Made by a program: the position numbers and the translations under genes. This document shows, in pieces, positions 52,208 through 60,223 of a stretch of DNA of 64,000 nt. The notes beneath the pieces are model-generated. The model was given only the letters and a program-made list of their open reading frames with translations. It was not told the origin of the DNA and ran no database searches. Position 1 is the first letter of the stretch. Every line of letters starts with the position of its first letter. The DNA comes from an uncultured Candidatus Binatia bacterium (GTDB lineage: Bacteria > Desulfobacterota > Binatia > Bin18), in contig OY282457.1 of the NCBI GenBank assembly GCA_958296235.1, positions 4,273,338 to 4,337,337 of the forward strand, given 5' to 3'.

Positions 52208-53370
52208 CCAATGAGCTATCTTCCGTAGGCCAGCAAGAGAAAAAGACTTTGATGAGCTCAATTTCCCTGCGTGACTATATGCGGGAAATTGAGCTCACAG
52301 ATAAGCTACCTAAAGACGATGTGCGTCCAGTCCTTTTAGGGCTATTTGGTGAGGTCGGCGGTATTCTAGCAGCAGCAAAGAAACACCACCGGGAAAAAGA
52401 AGCATATGTTGGATATCAACAAGCATTAGAGGAAGAATTTGGCGATGTCCTGTGGTATTTCGCCACGTTGTGTCGGCGTTTGGGCGTTAACATTGAGACC
52501 ATCTTTTCCGATGTCGTACGGCAGGATGGATATAATCAAATCACCGCCGCAGGTGACATTCCAGAGGGTACAGTTTCTCATATCTCGTCCTTCGATAAAT
52601 TGTCTAACCATTCTGAAACACTTCTGAATCTCGGAGAGGCTACGGCGGCATTGCTGAGGGTCGAGGAGCTAAGCGAACAGACGCAGAAAAGGCTACTGAG
52701 CTTCTCAGATAATTACTTGCAGGCGCTTCAGGCGGCCAAGGTGAACTTTGCAAAAATTGTTCGCATGAATATCAGAAAGGCGCGAGGGCGGTTCCTTGAT
52801 CCGGTAAGGTCACGCCTGCCAACATTCGACAGCGCCTTCCCGGATGAAGAAAGACTGCCCCAGCATTTCGAGATTCGATTTAGACAGCGAAAAAGCGGAC
52901 AAAGTTATCTACAATGGAAGGGCGTATTTATTGGTGAACCGCTCACCGACAACATTCTTGCTCCCGACGGCTACCGATTCCACGACGTTTTCCATTTTGC
53001 GTACGCTGCCATACTCCATTGGTCACCTGTCTTTCGGGCATTGATAAAGCAGAAGCGTAAAAGTGATCCAAAAATTGATGAAGCACAGGACGGTGGCAGG
53101 GCGATTGCCATTGAGGAAGGACTGACAGCCTGGATATTTTCCTGCGCTAAGCATCTTAATTTTTTTGATGGGCCGAACCTAATCTCTTTTGATATGCTGA
53201 AGACAGTGCAGCAATTCGTTCAAGGCTACGAGGTGGAAGCCTGCCCTCTTAACCTGTGGGAGCGTGCTATCCTGGACGGATACAAGGTTTTTAGACAGGT
53301 TCGGGGAAATAACGGTGGGATCGTGGTCGGAAATCGCGCGGCTCGTACCATTGAATACAAGCTCATGTGA
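52204..53370 (+). CDS. MazG-like nucleotide pyrophosphohydrolase-domain protein
   Basis: This 388-residue protein has an N-terminal MazG-like domain. LLGLFGEVGGILAAAKKHHR carries Glu50, and ALEEEFGDVLWYFATLC carries the ExxD pair (Glu78/Asp81); the second Glu of the usual ExxE is Gly53. The C-terminal half (YRFHDVFHFAYAAILHWSPV; AIAIEEGLTAWIFSCAKHLN) is also helical and may be a second divergent MazG-like unit. Such enzymes hydrolyse (modified) NTPs. It is translationally coupled to Nmad2. Confidence 0.75.
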   Translation: MTNELSSVGQQEKKTLMSSISLRDYMREIELTDKLPKDDVRPVLLGLFGEVGGILAAAKKHHREKEAYVGYQQALEEEFGDVLWYFATLCRRLGVNIETIFSDVVRQDGYNQITAAGDIPEGTVSHISSFDKLSNHSETLLNLGEATAALLRVEELSEQTQKRLLSFSDNYLQALQAAKVNFAKIVRMNIRKARGRFLDPVRSRLPTFDSAFPDEERLPQHFEIRFRQRKSGQSYLQWKGVFIGEPLTDNILAPDGYRFHDVFHFAYAAILHWSPVFRALIKQKRKSDPKIDEAQDGGRAIAIEEGLTAWIFSCAKHLNFFDGPNLISFDMLKTVQQFVQGYEVEACPLNLWERAILDGYKVFRQVRGNNGGIVVGNRAARTIEYKLM

Positions 53371-53381
53371 GGAGGTTGGGG

Positions 53382-54017
53382 GTGACGACACCGGAGTCCT
53401 TTATCGAGGCGCTGAGAAAATTAAAATTCGAAGACACATTTAATCCGTATTCAGAGCGATGCACCGTTCATGACCATGATGACGCGCCGAGTATGCGATC
53501 AAAAACACTGCTGGCTATATTGGAAGCGGCGACACAGCGAGAAATCGATTCTCTGTGGGTGGGGCAGGAGCTTGGGTATAAGGGGGGACGACGGACAGGA
53601 CTTGCCTTTACAGACGATGTGCATCTTCAGGAACATGCTGAGCGATGGAGCGTACCATTTGAGCGGCCAACAAAAGGAAAGGAGGTCAAAGAGGGGACGG
53701 CTGCCGAAGTATGGGGCGTTCTCTCGCTGATTAAAGCTCCCGTTTTTCTCTGGAACGTCTTCCCCTTACACACGTATAAGTCTGACAACCCGTCCAGCAA
53801 TAGAGAACATAATGCGCATGAGCGTAGCGCCGGGAAAAAGCTCCTCTCGCAACTGATCTCGCTCTTGGAGCCGCATCGATTGATTACGGTTGGCAGAGTT
53901 GCCGAAAAAGTGGCCCATAGTCTGCGGGATGGGCATGAAGTGATATATGTACGACATCCTGCTTATGGTGGGCAGGACAAATTTCGAGCGAAAATGCGAG
54001 CCCTCTATTCTTTGTGA
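53382..54017 (+). CDS. Uracil-DNA-glycosylase-like protein
   Basis: This 211-residue protein of the UDG superfamily has SLWVGQELGYKGGRRTGLAF as motif 1, VFLWNVFPLHTYKSDNP and RHPAYGGQDKFRAKM as motif 3 region. The usual role is excision of uracil or another damaged or modified base. GTG 53382 is chosen, with AGGAGG six bases before it; GTG 53367 is upstream. It closes the TIR-Nmad2-MazG-UDG operon. Confidence 0.75.
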   Translation: MTTPESFIEALRKLKFEDTFNPYSERCTVHDHDDAPSMRSKTLLAILEAATQREIDSLWVGQELGYKGGRRTGLAFTDDVHLQEHAERWSVPFERPTKGKEVKEGTAAEVWGVLSLIKAPVFLWNVFPLHTYKSDNPSSNREHNAHERSAGKKLLSQLISLLEPHRLITVGRVAEKVAHSLRDGHEVIYVRHPAYGGQDKFRAKMRALYSL

Positions 54018-54115
54018 AAAAGGAAGACTGTGGAAACTCCCGGCCTTGAGGCTCCGGGCGAAAACCGATACGTGTTCACACAGCTCGCAGGAGCGGGAGC
54101 TGAAGGAGGAAGCCT

Positions 54116-55192
54116 ATGAAAGCCGGAGTCTTTATGATGCCCTCACACCCCCCCGAAAGGGATCTCTACGAGGGCCATGCCTGGGACCTGCAACATCTGG
54201 AGTTTGTTGATCGCGTCGGTTTTCACGAGGCATGGATAGGCGAACATTTCACCGCCCCCTGGGAACCCAACCCCGCCCCGGATTTGCTCATCGCCCAGGC
54301 GTTAATGCGCACCCAGCGCATGAAGCTCTGCCCCGGCGCCCACCTGCTGCCGTATCATCATCCGGTTGAGCTGGCCCACCGGGTGGCTTTTCTGGATCAT
54401 ATGGCGCAGGGCCGTTTCATGTTGGGGGTTGGCACGAGCGGCCTGCCAAGTGACTGGAAACTGTTCAATGTGGACGGCGCGGCCGGAGAAAATCGGCGCA
54501 TGACGCTGGAAGCGCTCAATATCATGCTCCGGCTGTGGCAGAGCGAAGAGCCGTTTGAATATCAGGGCGAGTTCTGGTCGTTTAACCGTATTGACACCAT
54601 GCTCGACAGCCTCAAGTTTCACCTCAAACCCTTTCAACAACCCCACCCGCCCATCGGCATCGCCGGCCTCACCCCCGGCTCGGATACGCTGAAGTTCGCG
54701 GGTGAGAACGGCTTCCTGCCTCTCAGCATTGCGCTGAGCAACAGCTATCTCAACACCCATTGGCAGGCCGTGGTTGAAGGCGCCGAGCGGTCCGGCGTCA
54801 CGCCCTCTCGGAGTGACTGGCGCATCTCGCGCGAGGTCTATATTGCCGAGACCGATCAGGAGGCTCGCGAGCAAGCCCTGAACGGGATGCTGGGCCGGGT
54901 ATGGGGCGAGTATCTGCTGCCGCTCTTCAAGTCGTTCGACATGATGAGTTTGTTCAAGCATCACCCTGAAGTCCCGGACTCCGACGTGACCCTGGAATAC
55001 CTGGCCGACTATGTGTGGCTGGTTGGCTCACCGCAAACCGTAACCCAAAAGCTGGGCGATATGTACGAACAAACCGGCGGTTTCGGTTGCCTGCTGGCCC
55101 TGACCTTTGATCAGTCGGAAAACAACGAGGCCTGGGAAAATTCACAGCGTATGCTGGTTGAAGAAGTGCTGCCCCACTTTGCAGACGCGTAG
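54116..55192 (+). CDS. LLM-class flavin monooxygenase
   Basis: This 358-residue luciferase-like protein begins MKAGVFMMPSHPPERDLYEG. It shows FHEAWIGEHFTAPWEPNPAP, LAHRVAFLDHMAQGRFMLGV and GTSGLPSDWKLFNVDG, as in the limonene/diketocamphane monooxygenase-like group. AAGGAGGAA lies before the ATG. It heads a four-gene plus-strand series with an amidohydrolase, GST and crotonase. Confidence 0.9.
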   Translation: MKAGVFMMPSHPPERDLYEGHAWDLQHLEFVDRVGFHEAWIGEHFTAPWEPNPAPDLLIAQALMRTQRMKLCPGAHLLPYHHPVELAHRVAFLDHMAQGRFMLGVGTSGLPSDWKLFNVDGAAGENRRMTLEALNIMLRLWQSEEPFEYQGEFWSFNRIDTMLDSLKFHLKPFQQPHPPIGIAGLTPGSDTLKFAGENGFLPLSIALSNSYLNTHWQAVVEGAERSGVTPSRSDWRISREVYIAETDQEAREQALNGMLGRVWGEYLLPLFKSFDMMSLFKHHPEVPDSDVTLEYLADYVWLVGSPQTVTQKLGDMYEQTGGFGCLLALTFDQSENNEAWENSQRMLVEEVLPHFADA

Positions 55193-55203
55193 GAACAAAA
55201 AGA

Positions 55204-56070
55204 ATGGCGGGCGCTTCGCAAACTGACCCGACCCCGACGATCGACTCGCAGGTCCACGCCTATGAACGCGACCACCCGGAGCGGCCATGGATTCGGACCT
55301 TGCCCGGCCCAGCCGAGGTCACGGGTGATGACATGGTTGCAGCGATGGATGCCGTTGGCATCGACGGGGCCCTGTTGGTCTCGCCGTGGACCATGTACCG
55401 CTTTGATGCGAGTTACGCGCTCGAAGTATATGCCAAGCATCCCGGCCGGTTCGGTCTGATCAAACCGTTCGATCCCCGGGGAGAAACCGTCAGCGACGAG
55501 ATTGCCGAATGGGCGGCAACGCCGGGCGTGGTCGGAGCGCGTATCATGCTGATGGGCGCTCCGACGGCCGACGATCCGGGGCTGAATCGGATAATGGCGG
55601 CTGGCGCACGCCACGGCCTGCCAGTGAACGTGCTGTGTTGGGGAAAACTCCCGCTTTTGGGTGAACTGGCGCGCAGGAACCCAAACACGCAGGTCGTCGT
55701 GGATCACGTGGGCCTCCGGCAACCCTTCGAGCCTCCTGCTCCGCCAGAGCCCTTTGCCGATCTCGGCAAGGTCATCGCCCTTGCCGAGCATGACAATATC
55801 GCCATCAAGATTTCCGGGGCATGCACCCTGTCGCGCGAGCCATTCCCCTACGCCGACATTTGGGAGCCCCTGGGACAGATATTTGAAGCGTACGGCTTTG
55901 AGCGCTGCCTGTGGGGCACGGACTGGACCCGGGCGGTCGGGTTGCTGACCTACGAGCAAGGTGTTGAGGCGTTCCGGGTCATTGATCAGTTGTCCGACTC
56001 CGAGCGAGCCGCGCTCATGGGCGGCAGCCTCGCCCGCATCTATAACTGGTCGCCCACAGTTGCGCGCTGA
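55204..56070 (+). CDS. Amidohydrolase-family (PDC lactonase-like) hydrolase
   Basis: This 288-residue TIM-barrel hydrolase has PTPTIDSQVHAYERDHPERP with a DxQxHxY N-terminal motif, DHVGLRQPF and RCLWGTDWTRAVGL near the C-terminus. It resembles 2-pyrone-4,6-dicarboxylate lactonase and related amidohydrolase_2 members, many of which are metal-free. It starts 11 bases after the monooxygenase stop and is co-transcribed with it. Confidence 0.85.
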   Translation: MAGASQTDPTPTIDSQVHAYERDHPERPWIRTLPGPAEVTGDDMVAAMDAVGIDGALLVSPWTMYRFDASYALEVYAKHPGRFGLIKPFDPRGETVSDEIAEWAATPGVVGARIMLMGAPTADDPGLNRIMAAGARHGLPVNVLCWGKLPLLGELARRNPNTQVVVDHVGLRQPFEPPAPPEPFADLGKVIALAEHDNIAIKISGACTLSREPFPYADIWEPLGQIFEAYGFERCLWGTDWTRAVGLLTYEQGVEAFRVIDQLSDSERAALMGGSLARIYNWSPTVAR

Positions 56071-56121
56071 TCAGCCCCATTGCGCCTGCTCTGGAAAACC
56101 ATTCCAAGAAAAGGAGAAGAT

Positions 56122-56976
56122 ATGGCAGAAAACAGTACATACACACCGCCGAAAGTCTGGCAGTGGGACAAAGAAAGTGGTGGTCGTTTTGCAAACATCA
56201 ATAGACCTATCGCCGGCGCGACGCACGACAAAGAACTCCCGGTCGGCGAGCATGACCTGCAGCTCTATTCTCTTGCCACGCCCAATGGCATCAAGGTGAC
56301 CGTCCTGCTGGAGGAACTGCTCGAACTCGGCATCACAGCGGCCGAGTACGATGCCTACCTGATCGACATCAGCGAGGGAGATCAATTCGGCAGTGGCTTT
56401 GTGGCCATCAACCCAAATTCCAAAATCCCGGCGCTGCTTGACCGCAGCACGACCCCACCGACCCGAGTCTTTGAGTCAGGCGCCATGCTCGTCTATCTGG
56501 CGGAAAAATTCGGCGCCTTTCTGCCGACCGAGCCGTCAGCTCGCGCAGAATGCCTGTCGTGGCTGTTCTTTCAGATGGGCAGCGCTCCCTATATAGGCGG
56601 CGGATTTGGGCATTTTTATGCCTATGCGCCGGAAAAGTTCGAGTATCCCATCAATCGCTTCGCCATGGAGACGAAACGCCTCTTGGATGTGTTGAATCGT
56701 CATCTCAGCGACCGGCAGTATTTGTGTGGTGACGAGTACACCATCGCGGACATGGCGAACTACGCCTGGTATGGCGCCTTAGTCGGACAGAATATCTATG
56801 AAGCCGCCGAGTTTCTTGACGTTACATCGTACACGCATGTGATCCGGTGGGCCAAGGACATTGAAGCCCGGCCGGCCGTCCAACGCGGCCGCCGCGTGAA
56901 CAAGTCCTGGGGACCGGAGGAAGAGCGGCTCATCGAACGACACAGCGCCAGTGATTTCGATAGGCCGGCCAGCTAA
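56122..56976 (+). CDS. YghU/YfcG-type glutathione S-transferase
   Basis: This 284-residue GST is of the Nu class. The thioredoxin-like domain shows LQLYSLATPNGIKVTVLLEE and SKIPALLDRST, with FESGAMLVYLAEKFG for glutathione binding. The helical domain has CGDEYTIADMANYAWYG. Members act as disulphide-bond oxidoreductases using two glutathiones. AAGGAGAAG precedes ATG 56122. Confidence 0.93.
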   Translation: MAENSTYTPPKVWQWDKESGGRFANINRPIAGATHDKELPVGEHDLQLYSLATPNGIKVTVLLEELLELGITAAEYDAYLIDISEGDQFGSGFVAINPNSKIPALLDRSTTPPTRVFESGAMLVYLAEKFGAFLPTEPSARAECLSWLFFQMGSAPYIGGGFGHFYAYAPEKFEYPINRFAMETKRLLDVLNRHLSDRQYLCGDEYTIADMANYAWYGALVGQNIYEAAEFLDVTSYTHVIRWAKDIEARPAVQRGRRVNKSWGPEEERLIERHSASDFDRPAS

Positions 56977-56994
56977 TACTCAATCGCTACTCAA

Positions 56995-57019
56995 GGGTGC
57001 CCTGAGGGAGAGGGCACCC
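56995..57019 (+). terminator. Hairpin after the GST gene
   Basis: GGGTGCCCT pairs perfectly with AGGGCACCC over seven bases. No T tract follows; it may attenuate or stabilise the message rather than stop it, as the next gene runs the same way. Confidence 0.45.
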
Positions 57020-57063
57020 ACACCAGTCCTCAGGGCAGCGAACCGAGAAAAAGGGGGAGACGC

Positions 57064-57897
57064 ATGAGTACGCATACTGACGAACGGCCGAACGCGCGCG
57101 CACGGGAACAACGCCTGGGGTTTGTGAGCCGGCCGCGGTTCGAGGACTACCAGGAGAAATACGCCACATACTTTAACATGGAGCGCCGAAACGGCATCCT
57201 CCAGGTGCACATGCACACCGAGGGAGGGCCCGTCATTTACGGCCTGCCGATGCACAACGCCTGGTCCCAGCTATGGCTCGACATTGGGAACGACCCCGAC
57301 AACGAGGTGCTGATCTTCAGCGGCACAGGGGATAAATGGATCGCCGGGTTTGACCCGGAAATGTCCAAACCGCCCTTCCATGAGTTGCCCGCCGATGCGT
57401 TCTACGATCAGCTCTACGCGGACGCGACCAAGCTGCTGGAGGCATTCATCTTCAATATCGATATTCCCACGATTGCCTGCATCAACGGCTCAGGTCTGCA
57501 CACGGAATTCGCCCTGTTATGCGACATTACGCTATGCGCGGAGCACGCCGAGCTGTTCGATCCGCACTTCAAGTTTAACTTGGTGCCGGGAGACGGCCAG
57601 GGCTTGACGTTCCAGGAGTTGATGGGGCTGAAGCGCGCTGCGTACTTTCTGTACACCAGTGACACGATCGACGCGCAGATGGCCAAGGAACTGGGCCTCG
57701 TCAACGAGGTGCTCCCGCTTGACCGGCTGCTGGCACGGGCCTGGGAGATTGCCGAAAAGGTTATGCAGAAGCCGCGAGCCATCCGACGCATGACGAGCGC
57801 GGTGCTGCGACGCCAGTGGAAGCAACGGCTGGTGCAGGATTTGGGGTTCCATATTGCGCATGAGTTGCTCGGCATGCACCTCAACAAGTCGGAGTGA
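57064..57897 (+). CDS. Crotonase-superfamily hydrolase (6-oxocamphor hydrolase-like)
   Basis: This 277-residue crotonase-fold protein has NDPDNEVLIFSGTGDKWIAG with the first oxyanion segment. IPTIACINGSGLHTEFALLC and DPHFKFNLVPGDGQG are the second part, where the usual GGG is GSGLH. That His and the DP-H pattern recall 6-oxocamphor hydrolase, which cleaves a cyclic beta-diketone, more than enoyl-CoA hydratases. With the monooxygenase upstream this suggests breakdown of cyclic ketones or terpenoids (inference). Confidence 0.8.
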   Translation: MSTHTDERPNARAREQRLGFVSRPRFEDYQEKYATYFNMERRNGILQVHMHTEGGPVIYGLPMHNAWSQLWLDIGNDPDNEVLIFSGTGDKWIAGFDPEMSKPPFHELPADAFYDQLYADATKLLEAFIFNIDIPTIACINGSGLHTEFALLCDITLCAEHAELFDPHFKFNLVPGDGQGLTFQELMGLKRAAYFLYTSDTIDAQMAKELGLVNEVLPLDRLLARAWEIAEKVMQKPRAIRRMTSAVLRRQWKQRLVQDLGFHIAHELLGMHLNKSE

Positions 57898-57920
57898 CCC
57901 GCGTAACCCAGGTCCTTCGA

Positions 57921-57965
57921 GTACTGTCCCAATTTGACACTGAACTGCCCTAATTAAGACAGTAC
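57921..57965. repeat. Inverted repeat, possible insertion-element remnant
   Basis: GTACTGTC (57921-57928) and GACAGTAC (57958-57965) are perfect inverted arms 29 bases apart. The sequence between (CCAATTTGACACTGAACTGC) resembles transposon end sequence more than a terminator. It lies beside a truncated dehydrogenase gene; no transposase is present. Confidence 0.35.
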
Positions 57966-58071
57966 CCGAATTTTGTTAGGAGTTCCGCTAGAGGCATACG
58001 TAATGCTGTATGAAATCCGCAACGAATCTGGGGTTTTGTCGATGAAGGGGCGCTTAGTAGAGCGAGCCGCC

Positions 58072-58281
58072 TCAGAATTGGGAGTTGATGCCGGTGCCCT
58101 CATGACCCAGCACGGCTGGTGGCGCAGGCAGGGGAAGCGTTCCATTTATGTGTGACAGGTCGCTATGACAGACGCCACTGGCGGCAATTTTGACCAGCAC
58201 TTCGGTCCGCTTTGGGGCATCAATCTGGATCTCTTTAACGATCAGGGGCGCATGATGTTCGTAAAAGACGGCGGCTTTCAT
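58072..58281 (-). pseudogene. 5' fragment of a zinc alcohol dehydrogenase gene
   Basis: From ATG 58281 the minus strand reads MKAAVFYEHHAPLIVKEIQI then KIAASGVCHSDLSHINGTLP and AVLGHEGTGI. These are the first ~63 residues of a medium-chain zinc alcohol dehydrogenase, including the catalytic Cys (GVCHSD) and GHE. Homology stops at about 58090 and the frame ends a few codons later. The remaining ~300 residues are missing. It lies at the hisB-side edge of island 2. Confidence 0.8.
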
Positions 58282-58311
58282 GGGCCGGTTCTCTGTGACA
58301 ATTTTGCCTTT

Positions 58312-58902
58312 TTACAAAGAGCCTTTTGTGGATAAGACTCCCTGAACCCGCGGATCATATTCCACTGCGCTGCTGAGCGCCCGGGCAAAGGCTTTGAAGC
58401 CGGCTTCGATAATGTGATGGGGGTTGCGGCCCTGGGTCATATTCAGGTGCAGATTCATACCGACCTGATTCGTCAGGGCCAAAAAGAAGTCGTGGATCAG
58501 CTCCGTTGAAAAACTCCCCACCCGTTCCTGTCGAATATCCAGGTTGTAGGCCAGAAACGGTCGCCCGCTCAGGTCAACCACACACTCGACCAGGGCCTCA
58601 TCCAGCGGCACGCTGGCTGCGCCGAAGCGGCGGATGCCGTGTTTGTCGCCCAGGGCTTCGCGTAATGCCTGGCCGAGCGCCAGACCGACGTCTTCAACCG
58701 TATGATGATCGTCAATGGCAATATCACCGCTGGCCTGCACGCTGAGATTAAAGAAGCCGTGCCGGGCAAACAGTTCCAGCATATGGTCGAGAAAGGGGAC
58801 GCCGGTCGAGACCTCGTACTTCCCCTCGCCCTCGACCCGGATGCTCAGGTGGATATCGGTTTCAGTGGTCTGCCGATGGATATCAGCTTTGCGTGCGGCC
58901 AT
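58312..58902 (-). CDS. hisB: Imidazoleglycerol-phosphate dehydratase
   Basis: This 196-residue monofunctional HisB has FLDHMLELFARHG, DDHHTVEDVGLALGQAL and NPHHIIEAGFKAFARAL, which provide the two-manganese site. It has no phosphatase domain. Its start lies 20 bases inside the end of hisD, so translation is coupled. hisH, normally next, is displaced by accessory island 2. Confidence 0.97.
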   Translation of the reverse strand: MAARKADIHRQTTETDIHLSIRVEGEGKYEVSTGVPFLDHMLELFARHGFFNLSVQASGDIAIDDHHTVEDVGLALGQALREALGDKHGIRRFGAASVPLDEALVECVVDLSGRPFLAYNLDIRQERVGSFSTELIHDFFLALTNQVGMNLHLNMTQGRNPHHIIEAGFKAFARALSSAVEYDPRVQGVLSTKGSL

Positions 58903-60223
58903 GCCTGCCTCCGTCTAAACGATATTGCACGGCCCGCGCGTGGGCCTCAAGTCCCTCAAGTTTGGCCAGCCGTACCACCTCGGGGCCCAAGGCGGACAGG
59001 GCCTGTGCCGACGTCCGTATGACACTGGTGCGTTTCAAGAAATCGTAGACACCCAGGGGCGAGGAAAACCGGGCGGTGCCGCCGGTTGGCAGGACGTGAT
59101 TGGGCCCGGCCATATAATCGCCAAACGGTTCGGTCGAAAGATGGCCCAGAAATATCGCTCCGGTGTGACGAATATCTTTGATCCAGGTGTGCGGGTCTTT
59201 AACGGCCAGCTCCAGATGCTCGGGGGCAATCGCATTGGCCAACGCCACGACTTCCCGACGATGCCGGGCGATCATCACCGCGCCGAAGCGACGTAAGGAG
59301 GCTGACGCTATGGCGCGCCGGGGAAGCTGGGCGAGCTGTTCGGCGAGTTCGTGGACGACCGCCTGTCCCAGGCGGCGGGATGTCGTCAGACACAACGGGG
59401 CGGCCAGGGTGTCATGTTCCGCCTGGGAGAGCATGTCGGCCGCAATATAGTCGGGCTTGGCGGTCCGGTCGGCGATCACAAGAATCTCACTCGGCCCGGC
59501 AATCATATCGATATCAACCCGGCCAAAGACGAGCCGTTTGGCTGTGGCGACATAGATATTGCCCGGTCCGACGATTTTATCGACGCGCGGAATCGTTTGG
59601 GTGCCGTACGCCAAGGCGGCCACCGCCTGGGCCCCGCCGACCCGAAAAAAGGCGTCCGCGCCCGCAATGTGAGCCGCAGCCAGCAGGGCGGGATTATCTC
59701 CTTCGGGCGATGGCGGAGAGACCACGATGACCTCTTTGACCCCGGCAACTTTGGCCGGGATCACATTCATGAGCACCGAAGACGGATAGGCCGCGGTGCC
59801 GCCGGGAACATACACCCCGACCCGTTCAAGCGGCGCTATTTTTTGACCCAGCGTGACCCCAAGCTCGTCGCGGTAGGTCCAGGATGACTGACGCTGTTTG
59901 CGGTGAAAGCGACGGATACGTTGCGCCGCGGCCCGCAGTGCCTTTCTGATGGGGGCTGACAGGCTCTTGAGCGCGCGCTCCCGCTCGTCCTGGGTCGCGC
60001 CCAGTTCGTGAGACGCGAGTGACACCTGATCGAATTTTTTGGTGAGGGCTATCAGCGCTCGGTCGCCACGCTTGTGAATATCGTCCAGAATGGAGCGGAC
60101 CGCGGCTTCAACCTGAGCACTGGCGCTCTCACCACGCGACAGCAGCTTGTCGAGGTGACGCTGGCAAGCGGCGTCTGGCGTGGAGAGCAGCGGAACCGGA
60201 GCTTTCGTTGCAGAGCGTGTCAT
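58883..60223 (-). CDS. hisD: Histidinol dehydrogenase
   Basis: This 446-residue enzyme carries out the last two oxidations of histidine synthesis. VGVYVPGGTAAYPSSVLMNV, VGPGNIYVATAKRLVFG, DMIAGPSEILVIAD, SQAEHDTLAAPLCLT and AGPNHVLPTGGTARF are standard family blocks. Its start overlaps the murA stop by four bases. hisG, often before hisD in this cluster, is absent. Confidence 0.97.
   Translation of the reverse strand: MTRSATKAPVPLLSTPDAACQRHLDKLLSRGESASAQVEAAVRSILDDIHKRGDRALIALTKKFDQVSLASHELGATQDERERALKSLSAPIRKALRAAAQRIRRFHRKQRQSSWTYRDELGVTLGQKIAPLERVGVYVPGGTAAYPSSVLMNVIPAKVAGVKEVIVVSPPSPEGDNPALLAAAHIAGADAFFRVGGAQAVAALAYGTQTIPRVDKIVGPGNIYVATAKRLVFGRVDIDMIAGPSEILVIADRTAKPDYIAADMLSQAEHDTLAAPLCLTTSRRLGQAVVHELAEQLAQLPRRAIASASLRRFGAVMIARHRREVVALANAIAPEHLELAVKDPHTWIKDIRHTGAIFLGHLSTEPFGDYMAGPNHVLPTGGTARFSSPLGVYDFLKRTSVIRTSAQALSALGPEVVRLAKLEGLEAHARAVQYRLDGGRHGRTQS

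Noticed and set aside
57973-58155. A 60-residue plus-strand open frame at the edge of island 2
   Set aside because: Its second half is antisense to the alcohol dehydrogenase fragment, and the first half has no ribosome site or family match.
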